DNA from: Purpureocillium takamizusanense
Lineage: Eukaryota > Ascomycota > Sordariomycetes > Hypocreales > Ophiocordycipitaceae
DNA: 64,000 bases
Direction: 5' to 3'
NCBI RefSeq assembly: GCF_022605165.1
Contig: NC_063073.1
Coordinates: forward strand, 1,426,001 to 1,490,000
Both the position numbers and the translations under genes were made by a program. This document shows positions 45,512 to 58,798 of the stretch, one piece after another; within the stretch, counting starts at the first letter, position 1, and each line of letters opens with the position of its first letter. The notes below the pieces were generated by a model, which ran no database searches, had not been told where the DNA came from, and saw only the letters and a list, made by a program, of their open reading frames with translations.

Positions 45512-45891
45512 ACTCTTGCCGCTCATGCATCCGTGGCGCCACGAAGATCCTTGCATGTCAGACCATGTAGATTGTCTATGTCATGCGCCGCGAGCGCCAT
45601 GCTGTGCTGATGCACTTCGTATGCTGTACTCCATCGGTTCATTCTCGGCCTACTGCTTGCTGCCTCACCCCAGTCCCTGCCTACTTCCACATCACACACA
45701 CGTTGCACTACCCCACCGTCCTAGAATTCGTCGCCAAAATCTAAGACGAATGTACCAACAAATCATGACCCCTATCCTAAATGCGCTTCCATGATCTATT
45801 CTGAGAGCAGTGATGTAAAAAGGACACAGAACGTGGCCAGGACCATTTTGGTCGACAATTCGTTAGAACAGGTTCCTGCCGCCGTATGCTA
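45512..45891. other. Convergent gap between GT8 and ATG2
   Basis: 380 bp between convergent stop codons; 3' UTRs expected, nothing else seen. Confidence 0.45.
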
Positions 45892-48800
45892 TCAATGCTT
45901 GTATTTCTGCTAGCAGTTAGTCATCTCGTAAACGCACTGCCGCCTACCCAAGAGCAGACTCACCTCGCCAATGCGTCGTTTGTTCTGAGGATCAATGGTG
46001 TTGGTTGCGCCCATGAGGGTCTGCCCGATCGCCTTGGTCACACCAACGGCTGGCCGGAAAATGATGGTCGGCGCTCGCTTCCACACCGCCCTCGCAACGC
46101 CGCTGGCGGACTGGCTCTCCATGACTTCGCCCGGCACGGCGATGATGGCATCCCTGGCCAAATTCACATCTCTGGTGAGAGACCGGTAGCCGCCTCGGAT
46201 GCCCTGAAGCACCCCTGTCGGCTGGTCCGCGTACAGCGAGATTTGCTTCTTGTCCTCGGGATCCAGGTCCTCGTCGTCCCAGCCGCTCTCGACGGCTTCC
46301 GGCTGTCGCTTCTCCGTGAGCATGTCTTCCGCCCCCTGCAGCGCGTATTGTGTGCCCACAGCAATCTTGGCACCCAGCTTCACCAATTCCGTGCCTGTTG
46401 TCCGCGCAAAGGCAGCGGCTCCCTTGGAGATGCTGCGAATCACACGACCGTCCTTTTGATACTCCCGCAGAGGTATCTCCACGAGGTCTCTGAAGCCGCT
46501 GCCAATGTTGACCAATGAGCGGACGGGGGCAAGGCCAGCCACAACTCCCGGCAGCTGGTTCTTTCGGACGTCAGGCATCCAGATGTCGTTCAACGTCTTT
46601 CCCAAGCGATCAAAGCCCGACACGCCGTAGATGATGACATGGCGCAACACCATGCGCGACTCCTCGAGGACAATGAAGTTCATGAACTCGGTTGTGTGGC
46701 CGGACCGCAGGCCTGCATAGTCTACCCGCTTCGGTTTAAAGTCAAGCTTGACAGGGATGTCGTTGACCTCTGCCCGCTGCAGGAAAGGGACGTCGCTAGG
46801 GGACGAGTGGACGGGCACATTTTCGTCTTTGAACTCGAAGAAACGAGTGATGAAGTCGAGCGCGTCCTGGTCCACGTGCAACCTAAGAGGCAGAACGGTT
46901 GCGCGCAGCACAATCTCCGAAGCAGCCAGCTCGGGTAGGGGTTTGACGTTGAGCAGTTCCAGGTGCACCATGCTCGTGCCCATCTCTCGTTCCCCCTGAT
47001 CCTGATCATACGTGGCAAACTTTTTCCATGTTGATGTCGGCACGTGGTCAAAGATGTCGAGAGCCTGGACTCTGACATCTATGCTGCTCAGGGTCTCATC
47101 TTCAGTGTTAGGAGGGAACATGACCATGTCCACGTTCACACCCTGCAGCTCAAATGTGATTTTGTGGTGCTTGCTGCGGTGTAGCTTGAGGCGCTTTGAT
47201 CTCGGTTGATGTCGTTTGGCAGTTCTGCCCGTAGTGGTCGTGAATGCTGTCGTGGCCACCGACTCTGTTTCTGTTGCATTATCATTGAGCCCCTCGTTGA
47301 TCGCACGCGTCAAGTCGCGCGGATCGCGATTCGCCGGTATCCCGATGTAGATCGAATTGAATAAGAAGTCGCCAATGGCCTCCTCATCTTCGATTTCCTC
47401 TTCGTACACCTGTGGACCTGCCAGTCGCGCCTGGCGCTCAATCGCCTTGGTCTCGACATCTTCCACCGCCTTGCTAATAATGTCACGAGTATGCGCCCAG
47501 TCATACCCGTCAAACAGGTTCCAAATGACATGCACATCTCGGACAGAAACCTTAAGAGGGCTATTCTGCACAAGGCTCGTGGGCGCACGGTCGTATGTGT
47601 TTCTGGTGGAGTTCCAGACCTTCGCCGTATGATCCTGAATGGACTCGTCGCGGCGGTAGAAGTCGTCGTGGATGACCAAGTCGTCACTGTCCTGCTCCGA
47701 TGTAGCGCCTTGGGAGGGCTCAAACCCCGTGAGCAGAACGCCTTCTGCCGTCTCCTCCATGCTTGTATCGTGTAACATGCTCGGAGTCTTGGTCGCATCG
47801 AACAATTCCTCGCCTTCAGCTTCCTCTCCGTAGAACTGCGAGTCAATGCCGAGGGAATCTTCCGTCCCATAGTCCAGATCAGACACGCTGCCTGCCATCT
47901 CTTGCGCGCCTGCAAAATCCTGATCAAAGTCATACTCGCCTTCTGGGCGACCAAACGCTTCGGCCGATATGGATGCCAGCAGATCTTGAACCGGGACAAC
48001 TTTGGTTCTAAACTTGTTCTCCCTGCTCGGGGGCGTCGGCGGCTTCAATGCGTTGGCTAGCGTGATGAGGGTCTGGGTAGAGTCTGCGCATGTCTCGAGA
48101 ACCAACAAGTCGTCCCTCAGAACCACCTCAATCTGCTTGTCGTCATCATCATCCGACTTCGGTTTGACAACAGCCACGATACTTGCAGAAGAAATATAAC
48201 AAATGTCGACAAACCCCCGCGCAGAGAGTTCAGCAACCCGAGGAGACACGGCCGAGGACATTCGACGCTTTGAATTGGCGGTGGCGCTACGATCTGCGCC
48301 ATTGGAGACATCGTCGGTGAGTAGCACTGATGCCTTATTGATTGACATCGTCGCTGTCGTCTTTCCATCTCTCGGTAGCGTGGTCCGCAGGTGAGCGTCG
48401 GTAAACACGACAGCCATCTTTGACGTCAGGTTCAAGGGGTTCAAACCCAGGAGGCAGTCGCGCATGCCAATGTCGAGAGTCAGCGCTTTGACTTGTTTAA
48501 CCTGTTCTGGCGGTGGTGACACTGGTTGTCGGACAAGCTTAGCATGGGCGTGATCGTTCAGGCTAGCAACGGAAGCCGCCAAGCTAGCCTCGAAGTCTTG
48601 AGGCGTAGCATCTTTTCCAAGACCCAGGAAATCCATCATCGTGGGGACCCAGTATTCCATCCTCAGGCCGTGCAGCTTAAGTTTGAAGGTTGGTTCAATT
48701 TCATCGCCAATAACCCTTGCCATCAGGACGGGGCGATTCTTTAGCGGGTCTTCGGGTGAGTCAAAAACAGGCGAGCTGATAAGGTCTTCGCTCTGGTTGC

Positions 48801-51800
48801 GGCGCACCGAGAGCCCCTCAAGGGCAACCGCAAACAGGGAAGGGAACGTAATGTGTCCAATGTCCAGGCCGCGCATCTCACTTCCAATGTATCCAAGTGG
48901 GCTTCCAACGTCCACCCCAAAGGTTAGGGTGTGGAGACTCCCAAGGGTAAGGAGTCCCGGACGATCATCTTCCGGGAGGTACTTGGCCACCGTTGACAAC
49001 TTGGCTATCTCCTCGCCGAGATTAGGCAAGGCGGGTGAGAGCTGGGCTAGGTTCTTGATGCGGACATTAACTGTTTCCAACGTCGCTCTGAGGACCGAAC
49101 CCTTCCTGCGCTGCCGCAAAAGCGTGTCGACCATGATCTCGTCGCTGCTATCATCGAACTTGTCCTTTGACGGAATGATGAGTTCCAGCAACTTCTCCAA
49201 ATCCTTGTCTTTCGGTGCCATGAGAAATTCCAGACGCAAGCCAGAAATGTCACCGGTGATGGCTGGATCCGAGAGCGAGTTCCGTAGATACGGCCCCGAC
49301 ACGCGTATACGACTGCAGGCAATACCAATGCCCTCGTCACGACTGACGATTTTGATGGCATGTGTTTCTGCGGCCAGGCTACAATCCCGACCAACCAACT
49401 CGACCAAAGCACCACCGATCCGTACGTTGGCCTTGTTTTGTGCAGCGACAGACCTGTCTTCAGGGTCAATAGGCGTTTCAAAATGGACGCCCCGTTGCTT
49501 TGGTGGCGCGGGCAAAGCTGTGGACTTGATCGTCGGTGATGGACTGGAGGTCATCGAAGCGCTCATGTTAAGGAAGCTGCTCAGGCCGCCAAACCAGCCA
49601 AACGTCTCGTCGAGTCTTTGCAGGTCGATTTGAATGACCAGTGGCAAGGTTTCGATGTCCGTTCTGGTCGAACCAGCTGACTTTGTGATCCGGATGCTGA
49701 TGTCTTTACCGCTCGATCGAAAGGTATCTCTGACCGACGTAGACATTGGTCTCCCGCTATCGAAGGATACGATATCTCCGTTAGTGTACCCGAAGCGAAA
49801 TTTCTCTAGTTCAACCTCCGTCGTAATCGCGGCCTTTTTTGGGTCGACACTTGTCGTGCTCGTGTCGGTAGACATGGCATAGCTAGGCGACATATTTACC
49901 GCCAGGTTTTGAAGTGTCATGTTGAGGAGAACCTCTTGCTCGAATAAGTGAAAGACGGCTGGGTCCAAGTAACGCTCAGAGGTTTCTGCCACCCCGCCAA
50001 GTCGATTGACAAAATTTAGCGAGATCTCTTGAGCCTTCACCTTGATTGCTGGTGCCGTCTTGGGCGCTGAGTCCCCTTTTTGGACGTTGGGCGATGCGGC
50101 AGGGGGTCCATCCCTCAGCACCTTAAGCAGTTTGTCTACAAGCATTGCCAACACGAATGCAACGGACGCATCGAAGTTGATGCTCATCGGCCCAAGCGTA
50201 ACGTCCACGGAATTGTGGTTTTGCGTCGTACTTGGCTGCGCAGGTGGACTGTTGGGTGACGCAGGAGTGGCACCATAGGTCGAGAATCCGCCCGGTGCTT
50301 GAGGCAAAACGGAGCTTCCCAAAGGGCGTGACAACTGTGCTACAGATTCTGGTGAGTTCGCTTGAACCTGAATGTGCTGGTGATGCGACGGGACATGGAA
50401 CGAAATTCTCTTCACGTGTAAGATTTCCTTTGCGACTCGTGTCGGTCCCTTTGGTGTTGCAGCATCTTCTTGCTGATAGGCATCTGGAGTGTCGCCGCTG
50501 ATCGCGGCATCTGCCTCGATGGGGGCGGTGAAGTGCCTGCTGAAAGCGGGAGAGGAGCCTTCACTTTCAGAATCATTTACCACACTTTCCGACGGAGTCT
50601 TCGGCCGTTGTGGCAAAGCCCTCAGACCGGGCTCAGATAGTTGTGAACCCTCGCTGTCGTCATTCCAGGTACCCGGCATCGTTGAGGGCGCCATTTGCGG
50701 CGTCGGCCAAGAGGCGTCCACATCAATCTGTGTCCGACCAGGTGTGGAGGTCGGTGTGCGCGATCTCGTAGGTTCTTGAGCTTCCGCATTGGAAAAAGCA
50801 CTCAGGTACATGCTCTCTGCTTCATCATGCGTGTACAAGTGGGACTCAGTCAAGTCTGCGGTCGTATTTGTCCCTGAGACTCTGTCGGCGTCACTAGGTC
50901 GGATACCGGTCAACATGTCGACTTGACTACTGTCGGTATGAAGCTGCGCTTCTGGCTCTTGGTCAAGTGCCGGCGTTGAGGCGTCAAAGGTCAACAAGTC
51001 TTCGTCATGGTGGAAAGGCAAGACGGTCGAGGATCTCGGTTGTGTTCCAGCATCGAACATTGAGTGGAAGACCGAATCGTCAGTTCCAGGGGTAGCTTCT
51101 TGAAACAAGGAAGCGCGTGGTGTTGGGGGGCTGTCGTCTTCTGGTTCGTCATTCAGGTTGCCGTCCAAGTCATACGGGATGCCAAGAGCTTCCTCACTGT
51201 CCCCAAGAGGGAACTCGGGTTCTGGGGATTCTTCACGGTCGGAAAAGTGCTCGCGAAAGCTCTCCTGCAGGGTCGCCATAGGCTGCTCTTGAAAACTTCC
51301 CTGTGAGAGCGATGTGGTCTGCCGAGACGGAGGGTTCCGAGTCTGGATAGGTGAGGAGGCCGCCGACGGCGATGCCATCGATGGTGACCTGGTCATGCTG
51401 GGAAAGACATTCGCCTCAGAGATGAGGAAGGCACGGACACTATCCAACGATATGTGTCGCTTTCCCTCCTTTGGGACAAAGGCAGTCGGAGAGCTTATAC
51501 TACCATCCAGCTCTGGTGCGGAAGTGGTGACACCCTCGACATCAATGTCTTGAATGGAAATCTGGAACGAAACGGGTTCAACAGAGCTGGCGTTGACGTC
51601 GGCAGGAACATCCATGTCCACTTGGAAATTAACATTCCTGATCGTGACCTGTGTCCGATCAACGACGCCATGCAAAAAGTCGGCAAGGAACGTGGGCAAC
51701 GAGAGCGCCTGGCCGGTGCCGAAGCCGGCATCGTCCTCACTGCCGTCATCGCTGACGGATACCGAGGCGCCCAAATCCAGTGTCTCCGCGGCCAGGGCAT

Positions 51801-52321
51801 CTTCTAATTGCTTGCGTTCGGATGATGGTTGCGTGTCGAGGAAGGACTGTGCAAGATCGACAGTGTTGGGAACTGGATCGGCGGCAAGATCCGATGTCGC
51901 CGCCGCGGGCGCAGTGGTCAACTTGGTGATGAGCTCGAGTGTCACGTCGATGCCATCTACCTGGATTGTAATGGGGCTCGAATAGAAGTCGACGGGGACC
52001 GTTATTCGCAATAGAAGGACTTTGGCGCGTTTCAGTCCGAATGTGGCCGGCAGCTGGAGCGTCTTCTCCAGCTTCTACCACGAGCGAGGAGTGTTAGTGG
52101 TGGACGGGGCACACGGGCTTGGCTGGTAGCCGGAGACGAATGAATACCTTGAGCCTAATGCCAACATCTCTAAATTCAAACACGGTATTTCTCCCAATAG
52201 CCAAGTCGAGGTTCTCGGTATCAAGGGCGTCGGTGTCGAGGAAGTCAAGCTTGGCGAGAGCATATCGCAGTAGCCTCTTGGGCATGCTGGAGCTCCGGAA
52301 GGACTGGAAGAGGGTGGCCAT
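45892..52321 (-). CDS. ATG2: Autophagy-related lipid transfer protein ATG2
   Basis: Three exons (52148-52321, 45964-52074, 45892-45906) encode 2099 aa. The N-terminus is a chorein-type motif ([20 protein letters not shown] ... [13 protein letters not shown], then KLEKTLQLP). In ATG2/VPS13 proteins this region opens a hydrophobic groove that extracts phospholipids from the ER. The C-terminal ATG2_CAD region is clear: [39 protein letters not shown] and [23 protein letters not shown]2 works with Atg9 and Atg18 at the phagophore edge to supply lipid for membrane growth. Long Ser/Thr/Glu/Asp-rich segments (about 185-600 and 1380-1480) are disordered insertions. The first exon holds the chorein start and the last exon is only 15 nt (four residues, ending KYKH, plus stop), so single-exon models lose both ends. 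Length is normal for filamentous fungi. Confidence 0.96.
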
Positions 52322-54731
52322 TTCGACGACTCGTTTGCGACCTCGGAATTAGGGCGTTTTCGTGGATATTGCGGCGGACACTTGATGCCCTCACAAGGTG
52401 CAGAAGCAAGCTGCAGACCCTCGCCCAGAGACGAGGACCAAGTTCATGATGGGAGTGCGGATCGCGACATGGGGCGGGGTCGAGAGCCGGGGGCGGCCTT
52501 GGGCGAGAGCCGTGTTGGCGGGACACTGTCGTCGTGCCGGTGGTTCGTAGGCGGCTTCTAGAGGCGCAAGGGTTGATGAAGACGTGGACGGCGGTAAGTT
52601 GGGGCCAAAGGGTGGTTAGATGGTGGATGAGCACGGAGAGTTGGGATGGCGCACGAGGTAGCCGGGTCGAAGAAGGTTAAGGTACCGCCACCAGCTGGCA
52701 GACAGGTAAGGGTACCTTGCGTGGGGCGCAGGGCTGCCAGTGGACGCCGCGGACGTCACGAGCGCTTGGCGGATGGCGAGCACTTGTGGTGTCGCAGCAG
52801 CCGCTCAGGTGCCCAGGGCAGCAAGAGCCAAGTACTAATAAGGTACTGAGGTACATCAACACCGGCAGGCATGAGCCGCGATGACACGCTGGCTCGGCTC
52901 GACCATCCACGCAACGATCTACCTAAGTACGCACCTATCACCTATCTTCTGGGTTGCTTCGGCTTGGTTGGCGGTTGCGTATTCATCAGTCATCATAGCT
53001 ACTCCGTTAGTGGGTTGTTGGCGCATCGCGGGGCCACAGGCACAGCCAGCCCATCCCCACACACAGGTGACGCCGACCCCAGGCAGGGTTCGGGCAGCGT
53101 GCTGCCGGGCTGGAGGCTTCCAATGCGCCCCACCTCACCCAGGGCACTGGATGTCACCCGGCTGGGGCGCTGTACTACGGCCCGGCAGCGGTCATCGTGA
53201 CCGCCAATAGCCTCAAGAAACCCCACCCTCAAATTGAGAGGTCGACAGCTTGCCGGGCCCTTGTGTGTGGAGGCATGGAGGCTGCCGCCGCGGGAGGAGA
53301 GCTTGCCCGTGCCACCAAGACCAGCCCTTGGGAGGAGGACCTGTGGACGAGGTGCCATCCATCCACGGAGGTCATTCCCCCAAAACGGGGCGTGCTGCCA
53401 CCTGACCTCAGGGGCTTTCCAGTGGCGGCTGCGCTCGCTACAGTGCCTCCACTACAATGTACTTACCTCCATGGGTCTTGTGTAAAGCTCCCGCAACAGC
53501 AAAGCAAAGGCACGGGAGAAACGACGGGTGAGACAAGGCCGAGGAAGTGCACTGTAGCAAGGTTCTTTACGCGGGACTGGTGGTGGTTATCGGCTGCGCT
53601 GACGACGGCTTCCTTTTTACAGAGAACTCGTGGAGGCACCAGTTGGTGAGCGGCGGCCCGTGCTTGGAACTGGGGAAGTGGCCCATAGAGGTAGAGGCAC
53701 CAGCCAACCAGCCAAGTGGCTCGCCATGACGCCCTCTAGTAGGTACAGATGGTGGCTCTGAGGATTCAATGGAGCCCGTGAGCAAGGGCCTGGGGGCCAC
53801 TGGAGCGGTCCAGCTCCTCCCCGCCACCACCTCGGCCGTGGCACCGCCCACGTTACAACAAAGCGCCCATCGCCTCGTCTCGCCTCATTACCAGTCTGTC
53901 CAGCTGCGTCACATTGGATCCCATGAGTGCATCGCGCCCACTCCGCTCTTTCTTCAGGTGCGTCTCAGTGCCTCGATCCCTATTCGGGACGTCCAAGGCC
54001 CCAACCTGTTACCCACAAGCCAGCTATGAACACGGCATCGTCGATGACGCATCGCGAAGTCTTCGTGGCAGCTTGCTCCATCTCCTGCGCACCCACGTCC
54101 GGGCAAGTGCCCAGGCCAGGAGTCTGACTCTGTGGCATGAATCCCCCTGTCAAGCGACATCGCCGCCAATCGGCGTCGGTCGCTTCAGCACGCGTCCAGA
54201 GCGTCTCACGGCCCGCGCCGCGCTGGGCACGACTGCCATCGTTGCAGCCGCACGAAACGACGACACCTCACATGTCCCCTTGGGAGCGGAGACGCTCCCG
54301 TGACCCTTCCGTATCCATCTGACTTTCCTCCCTCTTGAACCCGCCTGCCTCATCGTGCTATTCCTCTCGACATCTACAGCTTACCCCCATGATTCGACCG
54401 CCAAGCCGCTCTCGCCCGCTCTGAAAACGCAAAATGGATGCTTACTCGATATGTTACACCAGCCCATCTCTTCGCAGCTCGTCCAAGATATATCAGGATC
54501 TCCGGTCCGTGCGCTTGTCAAGCCTGCCCTTGTTCGATCGCGACCATCTCTTCCGTAGGATGGCGAGTACGGATGCACCGGCCCAGGTACTGCCAGAGCC
54601 CATGTCTTTTTCTGAGCGCACACCCGCTCCATCATGGGTAGCAGAGACGCCTCGCGAGCTGGTCCCTGTGTCTGACATGATCACCCACCCTTATCCCCAA
54701 CCAGGTCCTCAACCCTTGCTTACATGCTTGG
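52322..54731. promoter_or_regulatory. 2.4 kb divergent intergenic region
   Basis: It lies between the divergent ATG2 and amine oxidase genes and holds both promoters. Frames here are short, Pro/Thr/Arg-rich and without domains. An upstream frame at 54434-54742 overlaps the amine oxidase start codon. Confidence 0.45.
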
Positions 54732-56336
54732 ATGCAGCGTAGGACGCAAGACGCGGCCGCGAAACCCCACATCGGTGTCATTGGAGCCGGGCTCGCAGGG
54801 CTCCGTTGCGCAGACATCTTGTTGCAATGCGGGTTTGAAGTCACCGTTGTTGAAGGTCGAGACCGGGTCGGCGGTCGGCTGCATCAGCAGCTTCTGCCCA
54901 ACGGCCACTTCGTGGATCTCGGCCCAAACTGGATCCACGGCACTCAGGACAATCCCATACTGGACTTGGTCAAGCAGACCGGGACGGCGGTGGGTAGCTG
55001 GGACACAAGATCGTATGTGTTTGACGAGTCTGGAAGTCTCTTTCATGTCGACGAGGGAGAAGAGTACTCCACCATGATGTGGGACATCATCCAAGAGGCG
55101 TTCAAACACTCCAACAAGTCCTGTGCCAGCATCGGCAGTAACGAGAGCCTCGCGGATTTCTTCCAGGCAAAAATCGCCGAAAAGATACCCGACACGGAGA
55201 GTGACTTTTCCAGGAAAAGAGCCGTGCTGTGGCAAATGTCGAGGATGTGGGGGGCCTTTGTTGGCAGCCCCATAGCACGACAGAGCCTCAAGTACTTCTG
55301 GCTCGAGGAATGCATCGAGGGCGGTATGGAGGCAGAACGCAGTGCCATTGGGATTCCATGCTGATCCGGGCGTTGTAGAAAACTTGTTTTGCGCCGGCAC
55401 GTACAAGAAAGTTCTTGAGCTCGTCGCCCAGCCTGCTCTCGCCGATGCGAAGATCCTGTTCAACTCCAAGGTGACCAGAGTATCCCGCCGAGACGGAGAC
55501 CAAGACCGAGTCATCGTTGAAATCGAGAGTGGGCGAGCCCTGCATTTCGACGAGGTTGTCGTGACGTGTCCCCTCGGATGGCTGCAGAAGAATCTATCCG
55601 CGTTTGAGCCGCCGCTGCCTCCTCGCCTTGCTCGAGCGGTGACTTCAATCGGCTATGGCTGCCTAGAGAAGGTGCGCATACAGACCCCACATGGGCCATG
55701 GGTTACCTTGGCTGACACACACTCTCTATCTTATAGGTATACATAAGTTTCCCCCGGGCCTTCTGGCTGTCCCAAGGGGATGACGACCGCAAGGTCCAGG
55801 GTTTCGTGCAGTGGCTGTCGCCCAACTACGCGCCGGACTCGAATCCTAATCGATGGAACCAAGAAGTGGTGGAGCTGGCTAGCCTCACTGCCGAGACTTC
55901 TCATCCGACCCTGCTCTTTTACATGTTTGGCGACCAGTCACGGCTTCTGACTGCTCAGGCCGCTCAAATCGCGGAGCCTTCTAAGAGGGACCAGTTTCTG
56001 TGCGACTTTTTCAAGCCCTACTACTCCCGACTGCCGCATTACTCGGAGACTTCCCAAGACTGCGTGCCAACGGCCTGCCTCGCCACCGACTGGGTCCATG
56101 ACGAGCTGGCTGGTTGTGGCTCGTATAGCAACTTCCAGGTGGGACTTGAAGAGGGCGACGTTGACATCACGACGATGCGAGAGGGGCTCCCAGATCAGGG
56201 CCTGTGGCTGGCAGGCGAGCACACAGCGCCCTTTGTCGCCTTGGGTACAGCCACCGGTGCCTATTGGAGCGGCGAGTCGGTCGGTCGGAGGATTGCAGCA
56301 GTATACGGGCGCTCCACCCAGGACCCAAAGGCGTAG
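54732..56336 (+). CDS. Flavin amine oxidase (polyamine oxidase-like)
   Basis: Three exons (54732-55323, 55379-55671, 55737-56336) give 494 aa of the flavin-containing amine oxidase family. The FAD dinucleotide-binding motif IGVIGAGLAGLRCADILL (14-31) is followed by VVEGRDRVGGRLHQ and FVDLGPNWIHGT, which cover the rest of the FAD site. The C-terminal FAD contact is LWLAGEHTAPFVALGTATGAYWSG. ECIEGENLFCAGTYKKVLE is restored only by removing a 55-bp intron with GTATGG and TTGTAG ends. No signal peptide or nuclear domain (SWIRM) is seen, so a cytosolic or peroxisomal polyamine oxidase is more likely than an LSD1-type demethylase; the C-terminus (DPKA) is not a clear peroxisomal signal. An upstream ATG at 54434 in another frame overlaps this start and could affect translation. 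Confidence 0.88.
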
Positions 56337-57105
56337 GCATCATGTGACGCTTGGACTGAGGCGACTCTCCGCGATCGTCTGCGGCAATACGTCAAGGCAG
56401 AATGGAGTCCGTTGACTACTGGTCTGTCGGCCGCGTCGGTATTTCGAGACCTGGCTCGCATCATTACTGGGGTGAAGAGTTGCACCATGCACTACTGACC
56501 GCGCAAACTAACCCTTGTCGAAAGCTGAAGAACATACCCCTACTCCCCTACATTTCTTCCTAAACAGGACCTTTGAGAAATAGACAACGCAACTGCAAAG
56601 AGAATCCTGGAGCTAGCGGGTCGAACGCGGGTAAAGATGTGGTAGAAGATGCCGGAGGGTAGACGATCGGCACTGCAAGACCAAGGACCGGCGCGACGCC
56701 ACCACGCGAGCCGGCCCCGGGTGTTTGAGATGGCATCGACTAATCCCGAACGGCATGCGGAGTGCCGCAACGCTTAAGATTCGGGCCGACCGAACACGAC
56801 GTTGAAATCCTACGAGCACGAGAGTATGTCGAGTCTTGCCACGGTATTCGGGATGGGCTTGTCCGATGATTCGCGGAATAATGCTTCGAGCGAGGCTCCG
56901 CGATGGACCGGTGACAGACCGAGGATCGTCAGCCATGGTGTTGCAGTGAAGGATTGGCGCGAAGAAGTGCCGTGATAGACAGACAAACACTGACACGGTA
57001 TAAGATGGGACGGAACAGAGAGCACATTTGCAGTCATCACTTTAACTCAAGGTAGTCTTGAATTGTGCAACACTTCTCTTCTTCTCTTGAACACTACCCG
57101 GAACT
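56337..57105. other. Intergenic, promoter of GH5 gene
   Basis: 769 bp between tandem plus-strand genes; the 3' UTR of the amine oxidase and the promoter of the GH5 gene. No coding signal. Confidence 0.45.
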
Positions 57106-58602
57106 ATGCGCTCCACCATTGCGACCGCTGTGTTTCTGGCCACGGCCGGCGCCTGGACTCCCCAATCCAGATACAAGGGTAAGGAGACCACGCCCGTCGC
57201 TGAGACCTACTGCGCGTCTCAAGAACCACGGCGAAAGCAAGGCTGACACTGACAAACCCCCGTCGTCGCCCAGCCAGCGGCAAGGACGCCAAGGGCCTGA
57301 CCTGGCTGCCCGGCAGCGACAAGTTCCGGGGCGTCAACCTCGGGTCGCAGTTCATCATCGAGCCGTGGATGGCGGGCGACGAGTTCTCGAGCATGGGCTG
57401 CGGCGGGCTCAACGACGAGTGGTCGTGCGTCGAGAAGCTCGGACAGGACGCCGCCGACGCGGCCTTCAAGAAGCACTGGGACTCATGGACCACGCAGGAC
57501 GACGTCAGGCAGATGGCCGGCCTCGGGCTCAACACGGTGCGTATCCCGGTCGGGTTCTGGCTCAGGGAGGACCTCGTCCGGGGCGGGGAGCACTTCCCCC
57601 GCGGGGGCGTCGAGTACCTCGACCGCCTCGTCGGGTGGTGCAAGGACGCGGGTCTGTACGTGATCGTGGACCTGCACGGCGGCCCGGGGGCACAGTTTCC
57701 GAACCAGCAGTATACCGGCCATGTAAGGTTCCCATCAGCATCCTTTCCCCCCCGTCATGAATCCAGTCTCCTCATCCATGTCTCCGGCGGCAGGGCGTAA
57801 GCCAACCCGGCTTCTACAACCAAGACAACTACGAGCGCGCGGCCAAGTTCCTCGAGTGGATGGCCGAGCGCATCCACACCAACGACGCGTACGGCACCGT
57901 CGGCATGCTCGAGGTCATCAACGAGCCGGTCCACTCGGGCGACTACCCCAGCGAGGCCGCCGACATGGTCAAGACGTTCTACCCCCTGGCGTGGAACCGC
58001 ATCCGCGACACGGAGATCCGCCTGGGCGTCGCCGACGCCGACAGGCTGCATATACAGTTCATGGTACGGGGGCATCCTTTCTCAATACACCCGCGGCGGG
58101 TGCTTGCTCGGTTTCCCATCATCCTACTCGAAAGACAAGTATTGAAAATTAATAACCCCCTTTCTTGCAGAGCAAGGCCTGGGGCTCCGGCGACCCCTCC
58201 AGCGCGCTGCCCAGCACCGACGACGCGGCTTTCGACGACCACCGCTACTACAAGTGGGACGGGTCCGTGACAAAGTCCAAGGACGGCTACATCGGGGCCG
58301 CCTGCGGCGACAGGCGCGAGGACGGCGTCATCGTCGGCGAGTGGTCCATCTCCGTCGCCGACGACGCCGAGTCCAACGACGAGTTCGGCATCCGCGACCG
58401 CCCCGATCAGGTCGACTGGTACAAGAGCTTCTGGGCCGCGCAGGTCCAGGCCTTTGAGAAGTCGGCCGGGTGGGTGTTTTGGACGTGGAAGTGCAACTGG
58501 ATCAACGGCTTCGACGAGTGGCGCTGGTGCTACAAGTCGGCTGTTGCCGCGGGCGCCATCCCCAACGATGCAGGCAGCGCAGCTAGCATCAACCCTTGCT
58601 GA
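57106..58602 (+). CDS. Secreted GH5 beta-glucanase
   Basis: Four exons (57106-57178, 57274-57722, 57794-58063, 58171-58602) give 407 aa. A signal peptide (MRSTIATAVFLATAGAWTPQ) is followed by a glycoside hydrolase family 5 barrel: KFRGVNLGSQFIIEPWM, LGLNTVRIPVGFW, GLYVIVDLHGGPGAQ, then the acid/base Glu218 in EVINEP and the nucleophile Glu321 in IVGEWS. VFWTWKCNWINGFDEWRW closes the barrel. The pattern SSMGCGGLNDEWSCVEKLGQ resembles fungal exo-1,3- or endo-1,6-beta-glucanases acting on cell-wall glucan. A role in wall remodelling or mycoparasitism is inferred, and the linkage is not settled. Each intron is short with consensus ends, and every join keeps frame. It ends 197 bp before the convergent HNH-like gene. 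Confidence 0.93.
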
Positions 58603-58798
58603 GCGCGTACTGATCAGGGGATGGCGTCTTTTTGTACATCTATTACTTGCGCTTCTGCTCGCTATCCGTACACGCAATAACCCAATGGCCTGTATGAGGG
58701 TCGGCACCTCCGGCCCCCCTCATGCTTTCCTCCACTCTTCACGGAACCATGAATGCATCCCGGTCGCCTTCATCGCCGGCATCCGAGGCTTGCGTCTG

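Noticed and set aside
44501..45556. 351-codon minus-strand frame
   Set aside because: Antisense of the GT8 gene; Val/Gly/Glu-rich shadow translation.
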